From the NCBI GenBank assembly GCA_026874595.1, contig CM049306.1, forward strand, positions 47,060,019 to 47,124,018: a stretch of DNA of 64,000 bases, given 5' to 3'. The notes beneath the pieces are model-generated. The model was not told the DNA's origin, searched no databases, and saw only the letters and a list, made by a program, of their open reading frames with translations. The position numbers and the translations under genes are program-made. Position 1 is the first letter of the stretch; each line of letters opens with the position of its first letter. The DNA is from Sipunculus nudus. Its lineage: Eukaryota; Annelida; Sipuncula; Golfingiida; Sipunculidae. This document shows, piece after piece, positions 1 through 11,399 of the stretch.

Positions 1-198
1 TTAAAACAAGTATGACAGGACTAAATAAAGACAAGCGTTAGGTCATATGAAAACGGATGAGAAATATGTTTTTACCTTTTTATTAGATAATTAAGGACCG
101 TGAAGGAACACCAAACATGTTTGGTTTTATACAAAAATATTCTTAGGCAAAACAAGTCACAGGCGTCAGTTTTGACCCTATTTTTATTCTGATTTTTA
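1..198. other. AT-rich sequence, nothing recognised
   Basis: No coding signal, RNA gene or repeat boundary is visible here. A T-rich run that begins just after this stretch belongs to the dispersed repeat that follows. Confidence 0.5.
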
Positions 199-1175
199 GT
201 AGAAAATTACTGATTCTAAGGTCATAGCTTGCACATGTTTTTTTTTTCTTTTTTTTTAAGAATATAAAATAACATTTTAATAAAATTATCTTTTTTTATA
301 TTTTGTTGTACCTGTTTAATTTAATTGGAAACTTTATAAAAAAAAGGGTGAGCATTCTGAAGAAAGGCACATGAGAAACAATGGTAAATCGCTTGCACTT
401 ACCGTTTTACAGATTATTTATATGACCTTCTCTTAGACATTCAAACGGAATTCAGTTGCGTCATCACGTTAGGCATGTCTTCTTAAGTGTCTTTCACTGG
501 TTTAGAAAATTGATCGTTCTCTTTGATATTTATTGAACTTCACTCTTCTTTTACATGTAATTAGAGTTTCCTTCCACTCCACCTAACTCCTAAACGCAGA
601 CTCGGGTCGACACCGGTCAGTGACTCATTGCGCGCCCAGCTGACATGGCGACCAGAAACCCTAATCCTCGTTATCCATATAACATCGTATATTAAAGCAA
701 TTTCCCGGTTTCTGACCGCCGCTGCCCTGCCCTTCCTTTTTAATTTAAGCCGTTCAGTTCCCATCATCTTTACGGAGAATGTCCCTTTTCTCCGAACACA
801 CTTCACACTGAGCGGATAAAGGTCATGTTAACAGCTGGCCAGTTTGAGAAAAACCCGACACATGAGCTGCGTATACTGAAAACAGTCATCTGAAAAGGCC
901 AAATTGCTACATATTGTCGAACTCCACCTGGCGATTCCTTTGGATATCGTGTGCTTTTCAATATGATGAAGTCTTTCGAAAATGGTCTTTTATACCAAAA
1001 TATACAAATTATCCATGCTTTGTTAATTAATTCTTTACGCTACACTAATGTTATTTATAAATTTGTTGATCGTATACTTTTAATAAATACGGCAGTGTTC
1101 TGTTGGGATCACGGAAACAATTAGCTATTTGTACTCTTTTGTGCCAAATTGACATAAATTTCACAAAATTTTGCA
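199..1175 (+). repeat. Dispersed ~1 kb repeat, copy 1
   Basis: This stretch is collinear with 6619..7620 in the same orientation. Both start near ACTGATTCTAAGGT and run through GGAATTCA.TTGCGTCATCA, a nearly identical core (about 700..830 here, 7170..7300 there), and on to GGGATCACGGAA, fading out afterwards. The core differs by only a few bases, while the flanks carry small indels. An 81-codon minus-strand reading frame (561..806) is open in both copies, but most base changes in it alter the amino acid, so I do not call it a gene. No terminal repeats or target duplication were found. It may be a segment of an unidentified mobile element or a local duplication. Confidence 0.75.
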
Positions 1176-1769
1176 AGTTTATTAAAAATCCAGGCATTCG
1201 AAAATGGCATCCGAGATTTATTCTATCATAATATTAGTTTTAATGGTTTTTTTTAGCCATTTTATTAATTAGTTAAAATATTCTCTTAACTGTTCTATTG
1301 ACTGTTTTTATTTTTTTAATCCCTTGACCGAAAGCACATGTCTATATTGACCTATTTGGTGGTTCGGATTGGTTAGACTAAGATGGTACATAACCGGGCA
1401 CAAGCATAACAATAATTAAAAAAGTCATGATTTGAGTTTTCAAAAGATGTCAATTACATATCCATATAACCTTGACTGTTTCCTGCCAGCATTGTATGGA
1501 ACAGTAAAACCCAATTTCTACAAATATAGATTGGCATATTTAGGCTACTTTCATTTTAATCTGGTAATGTTTGAACGATATTACGCAGGTAAACTACTTG
1601 AGTAACGGAAGTCCGATAGTCCAAACTATGCAATGGTAGCCACCAGCTGTGCGAGTGGTTTCTCAGGCCGATCGGTAGCGTCATATCGACACTCTGGCAT
1701 TACGACCAGATCACAGGCGCCAGAGTGTCTTACATCTAAGCCTGAGGAACCAATTATAAGGCCTTATGA
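1176..1769. other. AT-rich sequence, nothing recognised
   Basis: No gene, RNA or clear repeat is seen. A 73-codon plus-strand frame (1633..1854) shows no recognisable domain and runs into the repeat at 1770. Confidence 0.4.
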
Positions 1770-2110
1770 AGATGCAAATATTTTCGTCATTTCGGACAAC
1801 GCTTCATTGCCTACAGGTACAATGTCAATCAACATAAACCAGACGATTCGTTAGCATTTTTTGTGTACTTTCTTACAATACCAAATATGAGCGAGAAAAG
1901 GTCCGTTTTAACCAGCACGTTGGTAAGCTCATCGGCATATTTGTTGAATTTATGACCACATGAACACAAGCATGGCTCGCACGGGTTACAGGTGGCAGGC
2001 AGCTTGCAGGCGATACAGAAAATGACCCGTGTTCATGGAGACGGTGTTTCAGTTTGGGTTGTGAGCTCACATGTATACTATTGTGTTAATTCATTATTCT
2101 TGGAATAAAA
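1770..2110 (+). repeat. Dispersed repeat pair, copy 1 (partner 25185..25505)
   Basis: This is collinear with 25185..25505 on the same strand. Shared blocks include ATAAACCAGAC.ATTCGTTAGC, GTTGAATTTAT.ACC, AAGCATGGCTCGCACGGGTTAC and TTCAGTTTGG. The copies are clearly diverged, with small indels. Neither copy has a credible reading frame. Its class is unknown. Confidence 0.65.
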
Positions 2111-3022
2111 CTGAGATTATGGGCTGTTACCACAATTTGAATGCAACCTGATGCAAGACCACTGCGATACAATCCTCGATATCACTTGTGTCACGACTCG
2201 AGTAGGCCTACCAGCCTTATTATCCGATTGCCTACTGAATCGGGTTGTCACGGCTAGCCGGTCGGAGGACCTGTGTCCAGGTTTCAACAGGATGAGTAGG
2301 ACAAGCAAGTGCATTGTAGACTACAAGACTGGCTGCAAGAAATGCTGATCACTTATATAATGTTGATTACTGTTCAATACCTCACATGGTTGGGCTGTAT
2401 TGATGGCCTTGGTTTAAGTGCCGTCCTTCTATCAGCTGTTCATTACCTATCAATCACAAGTGTTCCACATAAAAACCATAAGCATATCTGATAAAGGTTC
2501 GTGCGACGTTAATTAATGGTCATATTATTAGTAACTACAATTTTCTCACTTGAATCTGGCTAACAGCGGGAATCTGGATAGATTGACTTTAACTGGCATG
2601 CGATTTTCTTATTACATAACATAGAGGGCTATAGATATTGCATTTACTTACATCTTTAATCAGAAGCTCACAGGTGGGAGAACGTGTTGTTTATATTTAT
2701 ATTTTATATAAATTTCGAAAATTTGATTCATGATCTTTTTTAAATATTTATCATAAAGTCACTTGATCAATATATGATAACGACAATGCCTATATTGTAA
2801 GCAAACACAGAAACCAAAAGTGTAATAGGGGAAATAACATGAAGATGTTATTTTGGAAAAATATTTAGAACAAGGCAAAAATATGGACAAACGCTTGAAA
2901 TCGTGAACATATGTGATAAGGAAATCTTTAAATGATGACAAACATTTCAAAAATTGTCTAGCTAAACTAATGTTTATTGAGCCACTCCTTAGCTAATGAA
3001 TAGGTGACCATGATGTGGAAAG
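2111..3022. other. AT-rich sequence, nothing recognised
   Basis: Short frames on both strands (2117..2348) overlap one another and have no recognisable motif. No repeat partner was found in the window. Confidence 0.4.
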
Positions 3023-5757
3023 TATAGTAAAGTTTATCCTGTCTCAACGACCACCTGTGGAATGCGGGCAACTTGCCATTACGACCACTGGATATCAGTC
3101 CCTTTCGTTATATTATGTATAGATAAAACCTGTGAAATACGACCACCTGGCTATTACGGAATACGGGCAGTTTTTCCCGTCCAAAGTGATATATTGACCT
3201 GCCTAATGCGGCAACTCATTGAGTGACCTACTTAGTGACCAGCACTGACCGGTTGAGTTGGTGAGTTGCGGTCACTTGCACCGCTGTATGTTTTACTGGT
3301 GGTCCTTTGGGAGGGCCCTGGGCCGACCCTGGGCCCGGAGCCCCGGCTAGGCCACGTGAATGGCCCACACTCGTACGACCACACATGAATGAAAGTCCCC
3401 CAAAGTATATCTTTGACATGTGCCCTCAGTGTGTCATGAAAGGCGTTATTACAAAGACTGAATAATCTTTTATGTTTCTATGAAGCAAGTGATGTTAGTA
3501 ACCAGTGACGTCGGCAAACAATTTGAGTTGTTCATATGGGGTTTGTAGCTGACAACGCAGATTTTTATAACCCGGTGTTTATAGAGTTATTAAAAGTTAT
3601 TAATAATGTTCCACTAGAGAAAAAACAACTGTTCCACGGCTGTGAAAAGTTCAACTTGAGCTTAGCTCAGAAGATATGGTAAAAGAGACCTAATTTCAGG
3701 TTTCCAAGGAGATTTTTCATGGACCTCCCTGGAAGTAAAGTTAGAAGATTCTAGGTGCAATGGTTACACTTTGTGCCCTGATAACAGACAACTAATCTTT
3801 GCAGGTCTCAAGATAATGCGTAAACATTTAAAAAAAACCCAGGTGGTGCCACCAGTCTGCATGAACTGTTAAAACACTCCATGATGAATGTGCATGCAAA
3901 GAATCATGGTGATGAATTCATTAGTTGTTCAGAAACTGGAGGTTTTATATAAAATGTCCAATTATAATGAATAGTACTTACAAGCCCTATAGCTCAAAGG
4001 ATATAGGTAACAGAGACTTAATTTCAGAGGTCCAAGGAGATTTTTCATGGATGTTTCTGCATTTTAAATTAGAAGATTCTGAAGTCTGCAATCAATGCAA
4101 TAGTTGTTCAGATACTTGAGATTTTGTATCAAATTTTCAATTATTATGGAGGGTACTTTGGAGCCCAATTCTCAGAGGTTATGAGTAACAGAGACCTCAT
4201 TTAAGGTTTCCATGGAAACTTTTCATGGACCTTCCTGTATGTCAAGAGAGAAGATTCTAGGTCCAGGCGTTATGATTTGGGTCTTGTTAACAGATGACTG
4301 TGTCTCCAGAGGCCTCCAAAAAAAATCAATATCCTTGCAAAGAATCATGGTGATCTATGCAATAGTTGTTCAGAAATTTGAGCTTTTGTATGAAATTTTC
4401 CATTATTCTGGGGGGAGGGGGGTTATTTCCGAGCCCTGTTGCTCAGAGATTATTGGTTACAGAAACCTAATTTAAGATTTTCAAGGAGATTTTGTAACGG
4501 AACTCCCTGGATGTCACGTTAAAAGATTCCAGGTGTAGTGGTTACAATTTGCGTCCTGTTTATAGTTACCACATCTAAAGAGGTCCAAAAAACAAGAAAA
4601 AAAAATCGGAAAAAAACCAGGCGGCGCCAGACCGCAGAAGCTGATGAAACATTCCATGATCAATATCCATGCAAAGAATCATGGTGATCTATACAATAGT
4701 TGTTCAGATACTTGAGCTTTTATATCAAACTTTCCATTATTCAAGGGTGTACTTCGGAGCCCAATAGCTCAGATGTTTTGGGTAACAGAGACCTTAATTC
4801 AGGTTTCCGTGGAGACTATTCATGGGCCTCACCCCTGTCAAGAGGAAAGATTCCAGGTCAAGTCGTAACGATTTGTGCCATGTTAACAGATGACCACATC
4901 TAAAGTGTTCATAAAAAATCAGAAAAAAAGTAAAAAAAATCGGATAAAAATATAGGTGGCGCCACCAGACTGCAGAAACTGATGAAACATTCCATGATCA
5001 ATATCCATGCAAAGAATCATGGTGATCAATGGAATAGTTGTTCAGATCGATAATTGAGCTTTTGTGTCAAATTTTCCATTATTCTGGGGGGTACTTCCGA
5101 GCCCCATAGCTCAGAGGTTATGGGTAAAAGAGACCCAAATTCAGGTTTCCAAGGAGATTTTTCATGGACCTCCCAGGATCTGAAGTAAGACGATTCCAGG
5201 TTCAGTGGTAACGATTTGTGCCCTGTTTACAGATGACCATACTTAAGAGGTAAAAAAAACAGAAAAAAATTGTTAACGGACAGACAGACGAACGACGGAC
5301 GAAGAGTGATCGCTTTAGCATAGATGACTTTCAGTCAGCTGAGCTAAAAACGAGTATAATTAAAAACCAAGGGCTTAGACTTGTTTAAAATAGTTAAACC
5401 CTCATTTAATTTTCAAACAGAGTCCACCTGTATACGCGATTGGTTTCCATGTCTTCAAATGATATTTTCTGAATATCGGTATTACAGATTAACTGATGAT
5501 GTAAAGCGGACTGACAGAGTGTAATATTATTTTTCGTGTAATTGGTCTATCGTTCTGTAAACGTTGACAGAAATAAGTCGAAACCGTTTAAATGTGTAAT
5601 CGTGACAAACCTACAAATATGCATAATTCCGTCATACATGTCATATAAATTTGTGCAGTTCCTATATTTTCAGACCCTGTCTTATGCGACCACCTGTCTA
5701 TAACGACCACTTGTGTCCAGTCTCTTGGGTGGTCGCATTAAAACAAGCTCGACTGTA
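3023..5757. mobile_element. Candidate Tigger/pogo-like TIR element enclosing a tandem array
   Basis: The right end, read inward on the minus strand, starts TACAGTCGAGCTTG and leads into GCGACCACCC, then repeats CGACCAC/GGTGGTCG blocks (5680..5757). The left end starts TATAGTAAAGTTTATCC and leads into CAACGACCACC, also followed by further GACCAC blocks (3023..3170). This CAGT start next to TA, with GACCACC sub-terminal blocks, is the end structure known for Tigger/pogo-type (Tc1/mariner) elements. The two ends match only in part, no transposase is present inside, and the interior is mostly the array described separately. It could instead be two independent relics of the same family. Confidence 0.45.
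3640..5345 (+). repeat. Tandem array A: six imperfect units of about 180-340 bp
   Basis: The block GGTTTCCAAGGAGATTTTTCATGG recurs, with changes, at about 3701, 4029, 4206, 4479, 4803 and 5145. Each copy is followed by a CCTGGATGTCAAGTTAGAAG-like block and TTTGTGCCCTGTTAACAGA, and in the longer units by GGTGGCGCCACCAGACTGCAG and ATCATGGTGATC. Spacings are 328, 177, 273, 324 and 342 bp, so units have gained or lost pieces. The array ends in an ACGGACAGACAGACGAACGA run, then GTGATCGCTTTAGC and CAGCTGAGCTAAAAA. The same unit and tail, inverted, occur at 34120..34689 and 43073..43960. Confidence 0.85.
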
Positions 5758-6618
5758 GATACTAGAAATGGGCATCACCAAAAGCTACATACCAGCGCCA
5801 TGAGAGCACACGTTTGAAAAACGGTGTGTGCCGTGCCACACCGATGAGGCGGGACCTTCTGTGCATTCACTATTGTTTTGGCCCATATTCCCAGATTCAT
5901 TCGTGCATAGGCGACCGTACATTTGTGAATATTCCTTGATGCCATTCCAGAATCCAGAGAAGATGCAGAATTAACAACAAAATCTAATCAATTCTTTCTT
6001 GGTCCATTCACACTACACACACACACACATACGAACAGGAAAGGACGCATTCCCTCCTTGCGACGGAAAATAATGCATTTTCAAGTAATAAGGCTACTTT
6101 AAACCATGGGATATTTCTTCAAGTGTTTGATAACTTTTTTTAATGTAATTAAAATAAATAAATAAATCATGAACAATCGTTTTGCCGAAAATAATTAATT
6201 TATGGTCAACTTTGAGTCGATAGATAAAAGAAGATTTTGTTTTTAATGATTAGATCTGATGATTATACTTTGGGGCCCCTCATCCATGGTATAAAGGTTC
6301 TTTAATCTGGCATTGATCCTAAAATAGTAATTTTACAATTTCATATCTCCAGAAAAGCCTTCCCATATAATTTATTTTATCTCCATCCGTTGCGGGGTAT
6401 AAAAGTTTGATCAGATCCTCGGTGTGTCGGAAGTAAATTAATCCTGATTAATATAAGAAACTGTAAAAATACAGGATTATGCAAACTCCCAAGAAAATTA
6501 ATTCTGCTATATTCGTCATGGGCAATATCAACTGATCGATTTACTGATTGATCGGTAGAATAGGAAGAGGCATCTGAAATATGGATATTCAACTTCCGAA
6601 AACGTTAGTTTACGGTTA
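5758..6618. other. AT-rich sequence, nothing recognised
   Basis: A short (AC)n run lies near 6014..6028. No coding or RNA signal is visible. The 71-codon minus-strand frame at 6377..6592 has no known domain. Confidence 0.4.
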
Positions 6619-7620
6619 TCAAAATTACTGATTCTAAGGTTAAAGCTCGCATGTTTTTTTATCAAGAATTTAAAATAACATTTTTATGAAATTTACTTTG
6701 TAATGTTTTGTTATACCTGTTTAATTTTAATGTCATAATCGAAACCCTATAATAAAAAGGTGATCATTCTGAAGAAAGGCACATGAGAAACGAATTGTTT
6801 CGGCTTTAGAATATTCTCCATTCATGCAAATGTACTGTTTTATAGTGGTAAATCGCTTAGTCTTGCCAATTTATAGATTATATATATTACTTTCTCTTAG
6901 GAATTCAAACGGAATTCAATTGCGTCATCATGTAAGGCATGTCTTCTTTAGCTTTAGTGTCTTTCACTGGTTTAGAAGTCTGATTGTTCTCTTTGATATT
7001 TATTGAACTACACTCTTCTTTTACATGTAATTAGAGTTTCCTTCCACACCACTTACCTCCTAAACGCAGACTCAGGTCGACACCGCTCAGTGACTCATTG
7101 TGCGCCCAGCTGACATGGCGACCAGAAATCCTAATCCTCGTTATCAATATAACACCGTATATCAAAGCAATGCCCCGGTTTCTGACCGCCGCTGCCCTCC
7201 CCTCCCTTTTTAATTTAAGCCGTTCAGTTCCCATCATCTTTACGGAGAATGTCCCTTTTCTCCGAACACACTTCACACTGAGCGGATAAAGGTCATGTTT
7301 ACAGCTGGCCAGTTTCAGAAAACCCGACACAAACAGTGATCTGAAAAGGCCAAATTGCCACATTCTGTCGAACTCCACCTGGCGATTCCTTTGGATATCG
7401 TGTGCTTTTCAAAATGGTGAAGATTTTTCGAAAATGGTCTTTTGTACCAGACTTATCCATGCTTTGTTAATTAACTCTTAATGCTACCCTTACTTTATTT
7501 ATAAATTTGTTGATTGTATACTTTTAATAAATAAGGTAGTGAACTGTCGGGATCACGGAATCAGTTGACTATTTGTACCCAATTGTGACAAGTTGCCTTA
7601 ATTTTTACATAATTTTGGAG
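6619..7620 (+). repeat. Dispersed ~1 kb repeat, copy 2
   Basis: This is the partner of 199..1175 in direct orientation, about 6.4 kb away. The best-preserved part (about 7020..7400) is near-identical to 550..950. The minus-strand frame here is longer (7031..7378) because one upstream indel opens it, which argues that the frame is accidental. Confidence 0.75.
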
Positions 7621-10603
7621 ATCATCTTCTATGATATTTGATGATTGGCATGGACGCTTCAACACTTTGGTCAGGTCTCTACTCTTTGGCTTCGGCACTA
7701 ACTTCTGCCAAACCCTCTCTGTTGAAAGAATCACATATTTCCATATTCACGTTTTGCCAAATTTGTGCACCCCTTAAAGCCGGAATGTCGCAAGTCGATC
7801 ACAAAGTCGCAAGTCAGAAGAAAACATGCCGTGACCAAAAGTGCCCGGGGAAAAGTCTGCTAGTAAAAAGAAAAATTTAAAGCTTTTATATTCTCAATAT
7901 TTTAAGTAAATAAGAATTTAAGAACTTGACACATAAAGGGAACAAGAAGATTAATGCATCAAGTCTGCAATCTAAGGAATGCAAGACTTCGACATGTGGG
8001 GGAACGAAACCCTGATTTGTATTTACCTATATGTTAGAAAACAAATGATGTTTCCGTACCAATGTTATTCAGAATTTTTATCGTTAATCCTAGACTTTAT
8101 GGAGGTTTTATTTGTATACATTATTTCAAAACACGCAGAAATTTCAAAACATCCTGAATATGATTTAAGCTATAGACGTAGCTTTGTTTTCTCCGACTCC
8201 TTTAAGTTGATGTACACAATAAAAGCAGAGCCTTGGTGCCTGCTATCCAAAAATAATATAATTTGAACTGTTTCTAGCAATATTCGGATAGAAGATAGTA
8301 TATGAAACAGAGGACGTAACAAATCCCGTTGTTAGATGTCAAATTACACATCTTGAACTGTGGTCTCAACCTATCATTTCTTTGGCATGATGTTTAATAA
8401 AGGATCGGGCCGTCTTATCCATTTCATGCTTGAACTTTAACTTGTTTGTACCATTTGAACGGTATACCACAATTACAAATACATTTTCCACATGTCAGAA
8501 GTATGAGGTCAGTAGGTCAAGCGCAAAGTCTGGCAAGCCGTAACGGTGATAGACGAGTTATTGAGCGGACACGTCGACTTGAGTCAGTCATGCTATCAGC
8601 ACCTTCCCGTCCCGGATTACAGAAAACAGCGACTCAGCACGATCTACGAATGATAAATAGTAAAACAGAAATAGCTTTGTTGATCCTCGTCTTCTTTTAA
8701 TACCTGTAGGACTCTATCACATGAAAGAAGTACGCTTACACCCCGGTGTGTATTGATATTTGGCTTTTTGATACGAACACCGTGATGACCTTTGTGTCAC
8801 GGTTATTCAGCTCTGTAAAACATGCTATCATATTGATTTTATGTCTTCAACATTGCAAATACGATTTTGCTTCTGTGCGCGGAAAATATTAATTGTATCA
8901 AAAGTTTGCCGTCAAATTTACATATGTTGTTGTCGCAATTTCATAACAACTAGTAGCCAGTTGTTTCAGTTATTGTCAGGCAGATATTAAGTATCATTTT
9001 TCGTCATTTTTTTCATGTTGTATAGGGACGAAGAAGTTATAGATTGCAAAATCCAGGCGGATACTGGGTTTCCTATTTCACCATTTGCCTTCAGGTTGTG
9101 TGATGATGTAGAAGTTGATTTCACATTAATAAATGTAAAGTTTATTCATGTTACATGAAATTGCTCGGATGGTGGCGTTCGGTAATCTGTAGGGATTTTC
9201 GCATGAATCCTCTCACCTTCTCTCTTTCCTTCTCACTCTCATGAATTAGTTCGTTCACATAATTGAATTCGCACGACAACAACGGAGGTGTTTTACTAAA
9301 AAGAGACTTGTCTGACGCCACAGCTTAATGCTTCTCAGGACTTAACGCACTGCGCCTTGATTTAATTAACTCAACTAAGTGAATTAATGGTTTTTGATAA
9401 TTTCATTTATTATTTGCTTGTTAGGAAACAATAAAAACCTGACCGAAAATATAAATCAGATTATTTGATGAATTAAGCAAGCATCACGATTTCTGGGGCT
9501 AACTAACTTGCATTGTCCTGCTTTAAAAGGTAGCTACGCTGGATACCAGATCTGGGTGACACAAACATAGAGAAATGCTTTATGGCATGTTCTTTTTAAT
9601 CCGGAATTTGATTCCACATTAGTCACAAAGTACTAGTCCATTCTGAGGTATTGGTTGATGTTGGACAAATCACTCGGCATTCTTGGTTTGCAAAAGAGGA
9701 AGAGGCTCAGCCGAAAATGGGCCGGTTAGACCGCGTGACTACCTTCATGGAAAAATTATTTATGTGAAGGTTTTGCTCCCAATTTCTCCAGTTACATCTC
9801 ATTCTTTATAAAACGAAGACTTTTGTATCTTCATCAAATTTGAATAAATATTCTAATGCATTCACCCTATGATGTTTGTAGCTTAAATTATTGGACAACT
9901 CGTTTAAAATATAGTAACACACAATATTAGTATTCACAAAATTAGCGAAATACCCTGTTCCGTAGGTTTATGCATGGATTCAGTGGGAAAAGTTGTTGGT
10001 CCAGTCAGGTTGGTAGTGGGTCCAGTCAGGTTGGTTGTAGATGCAGTTGGGATATTTGAATTGGCAAAGATATTGGAGCGGCATCACACACATATAGGTT
10101 CCTTAACTAAAATATTCCTTATATCCGTCATATAGTTACATACAACGAGCTTGGAGCGTATAGTGAACATTCAATAATTTTTTTTAGATCAAGACCACTT
10201 CCCCCCATAAGATACTGGTGCTGCGAGCGAATATATTTTCATGTAAGACTCGACTCAGATAAATGTAACTGCAGAGAGAATGAGTGATCATGTTGAACTC
10301 TATAGAACCGGGGTAACATTTCAGAAACAAAGAAAGTACCTTCAAAAGAATATCTTGTGGATATTGGTGTCTGTCTGGTAAAAGGGAACCTGGCTTGCAG
10401 GTGATGAATATGCTTATGAGTTACCTTAGTATTTGCACCGGATGAAGTGCTTAAAGTGAGAGGAGCCCTCCTGGCTGGCTAGGCGCACGAGAATAGAATA
10501 GTGTCTTGAGGCTGGCTCCAAGCAATCTTTACACATGATTCTAAATTCATCTAGCATCGAGATATCCAGGGCTTAGCAAAACTCAATTGGTGACATGTGG
10601 ACG
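7621..10603. other. Intergenic, nothing recognised
   Basis: Three kilobases without a supported gene. Frames at 7638..7880, 7979..8266 and 8446..8700 (+) have no domain, no repeat partner and no convincing splice context. A short direct duplication of GGTCCAGTCAGGTTGGT occurs at about 9999..10034. Confidence 0.4.

Positions 10604-10661
<58 letters not shown>
10604..10661. repeat. (TA)n microsatellite
   Basis: An alternating TA run of about 58 bases with one G interruption. Confidence 0.95.
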
Positions 10662-10663
<2 letters not shown>

Positions 10664-10784
10664 CGATAAATTAATTTTGTAAAAGGTTTCTGCCTTGAAT
10701 TTCATTAGTTCCTGAAAACATCTCATATAATTCTAAATTAGTCTGATAGTTCCTTATCTATGGAGATGGAAACAGATAAATGCA

Positions 10785-11170
10785 GTGGCAAGTTCCTGCT
10801 ACCATATGATCCGCAAAATTGGAAGGATAAGACAATACATAACGACTGATACTTGCATAACTTTAGTTCAATCTATGGTAATTTCTATACTATACAAATA
10901 TTCTGTTATATGGAATACCAAAATATTGTTTCTTCTTCATCTCTTCATTGCGTCTCAGACAATAGGTACATTTATTATTTCCATTCTTTTTCATCATCGA
11001 CACCAAGTAGAAGAAAGAACGTAACGTAAAGCTACAATAAATATACAATCGATCTGAAGTTATCATGAATTTAGTCAACAAAAGGCGCTCATCAGGTATT
11101 GCACTTGAAAATAACGTAACATAAACCAAGTATACCCATGTCAGAACCTTAAAAAGGGTATGTTTCTCTA
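10785..11170 (+). pseudogene. Fragment of a non-LTR retrotransposon reverse transcriptase C-terminus
   Basis: The plus-strand translation from about 10791 contains SCYHMIRKIGRIRQYITTD followed by TCITLVQSMVISILYKYSV. This is the pattern that follows the RT core in CR1/jockey-type LINEs (helix with RKIxRIRxYLT, then LVxAxVxSxLxYxNS). Farther on, the frame decays with stops and shifts. No endonuclease or RT core is found upstream, so this is a 5'-truncated, inactive remnant. The family is assigned by pattern only. Confidence 0.6.
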
Positions 11171-11399
11171 ACAAGATCGATATGCACTATCAGTATTACA
11201 TTACATGCATTTTTCCTCGCCTCTTTGTCTCATTATTGATATTTTTCTTTCTAAATCTAAATAGGGTTTAGAAAATTCAGAAAAAAATATTTCCGCTTTT
11301 AAACATTTTGCTTATGTATACATGTTTTCCTTTTATAATCAAATAATTAAAAAGCTCCCGGTTCTTCCTTTCATATATTCGTGCTTACCGAAAATCACT

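Noticed and set aside
561-806. Minus-strand frame conserved at 7031..7378
   Set aside because: Base changes between the copies mostly alter residues and indels change the frame length; this is a repeat, not a gene pair.
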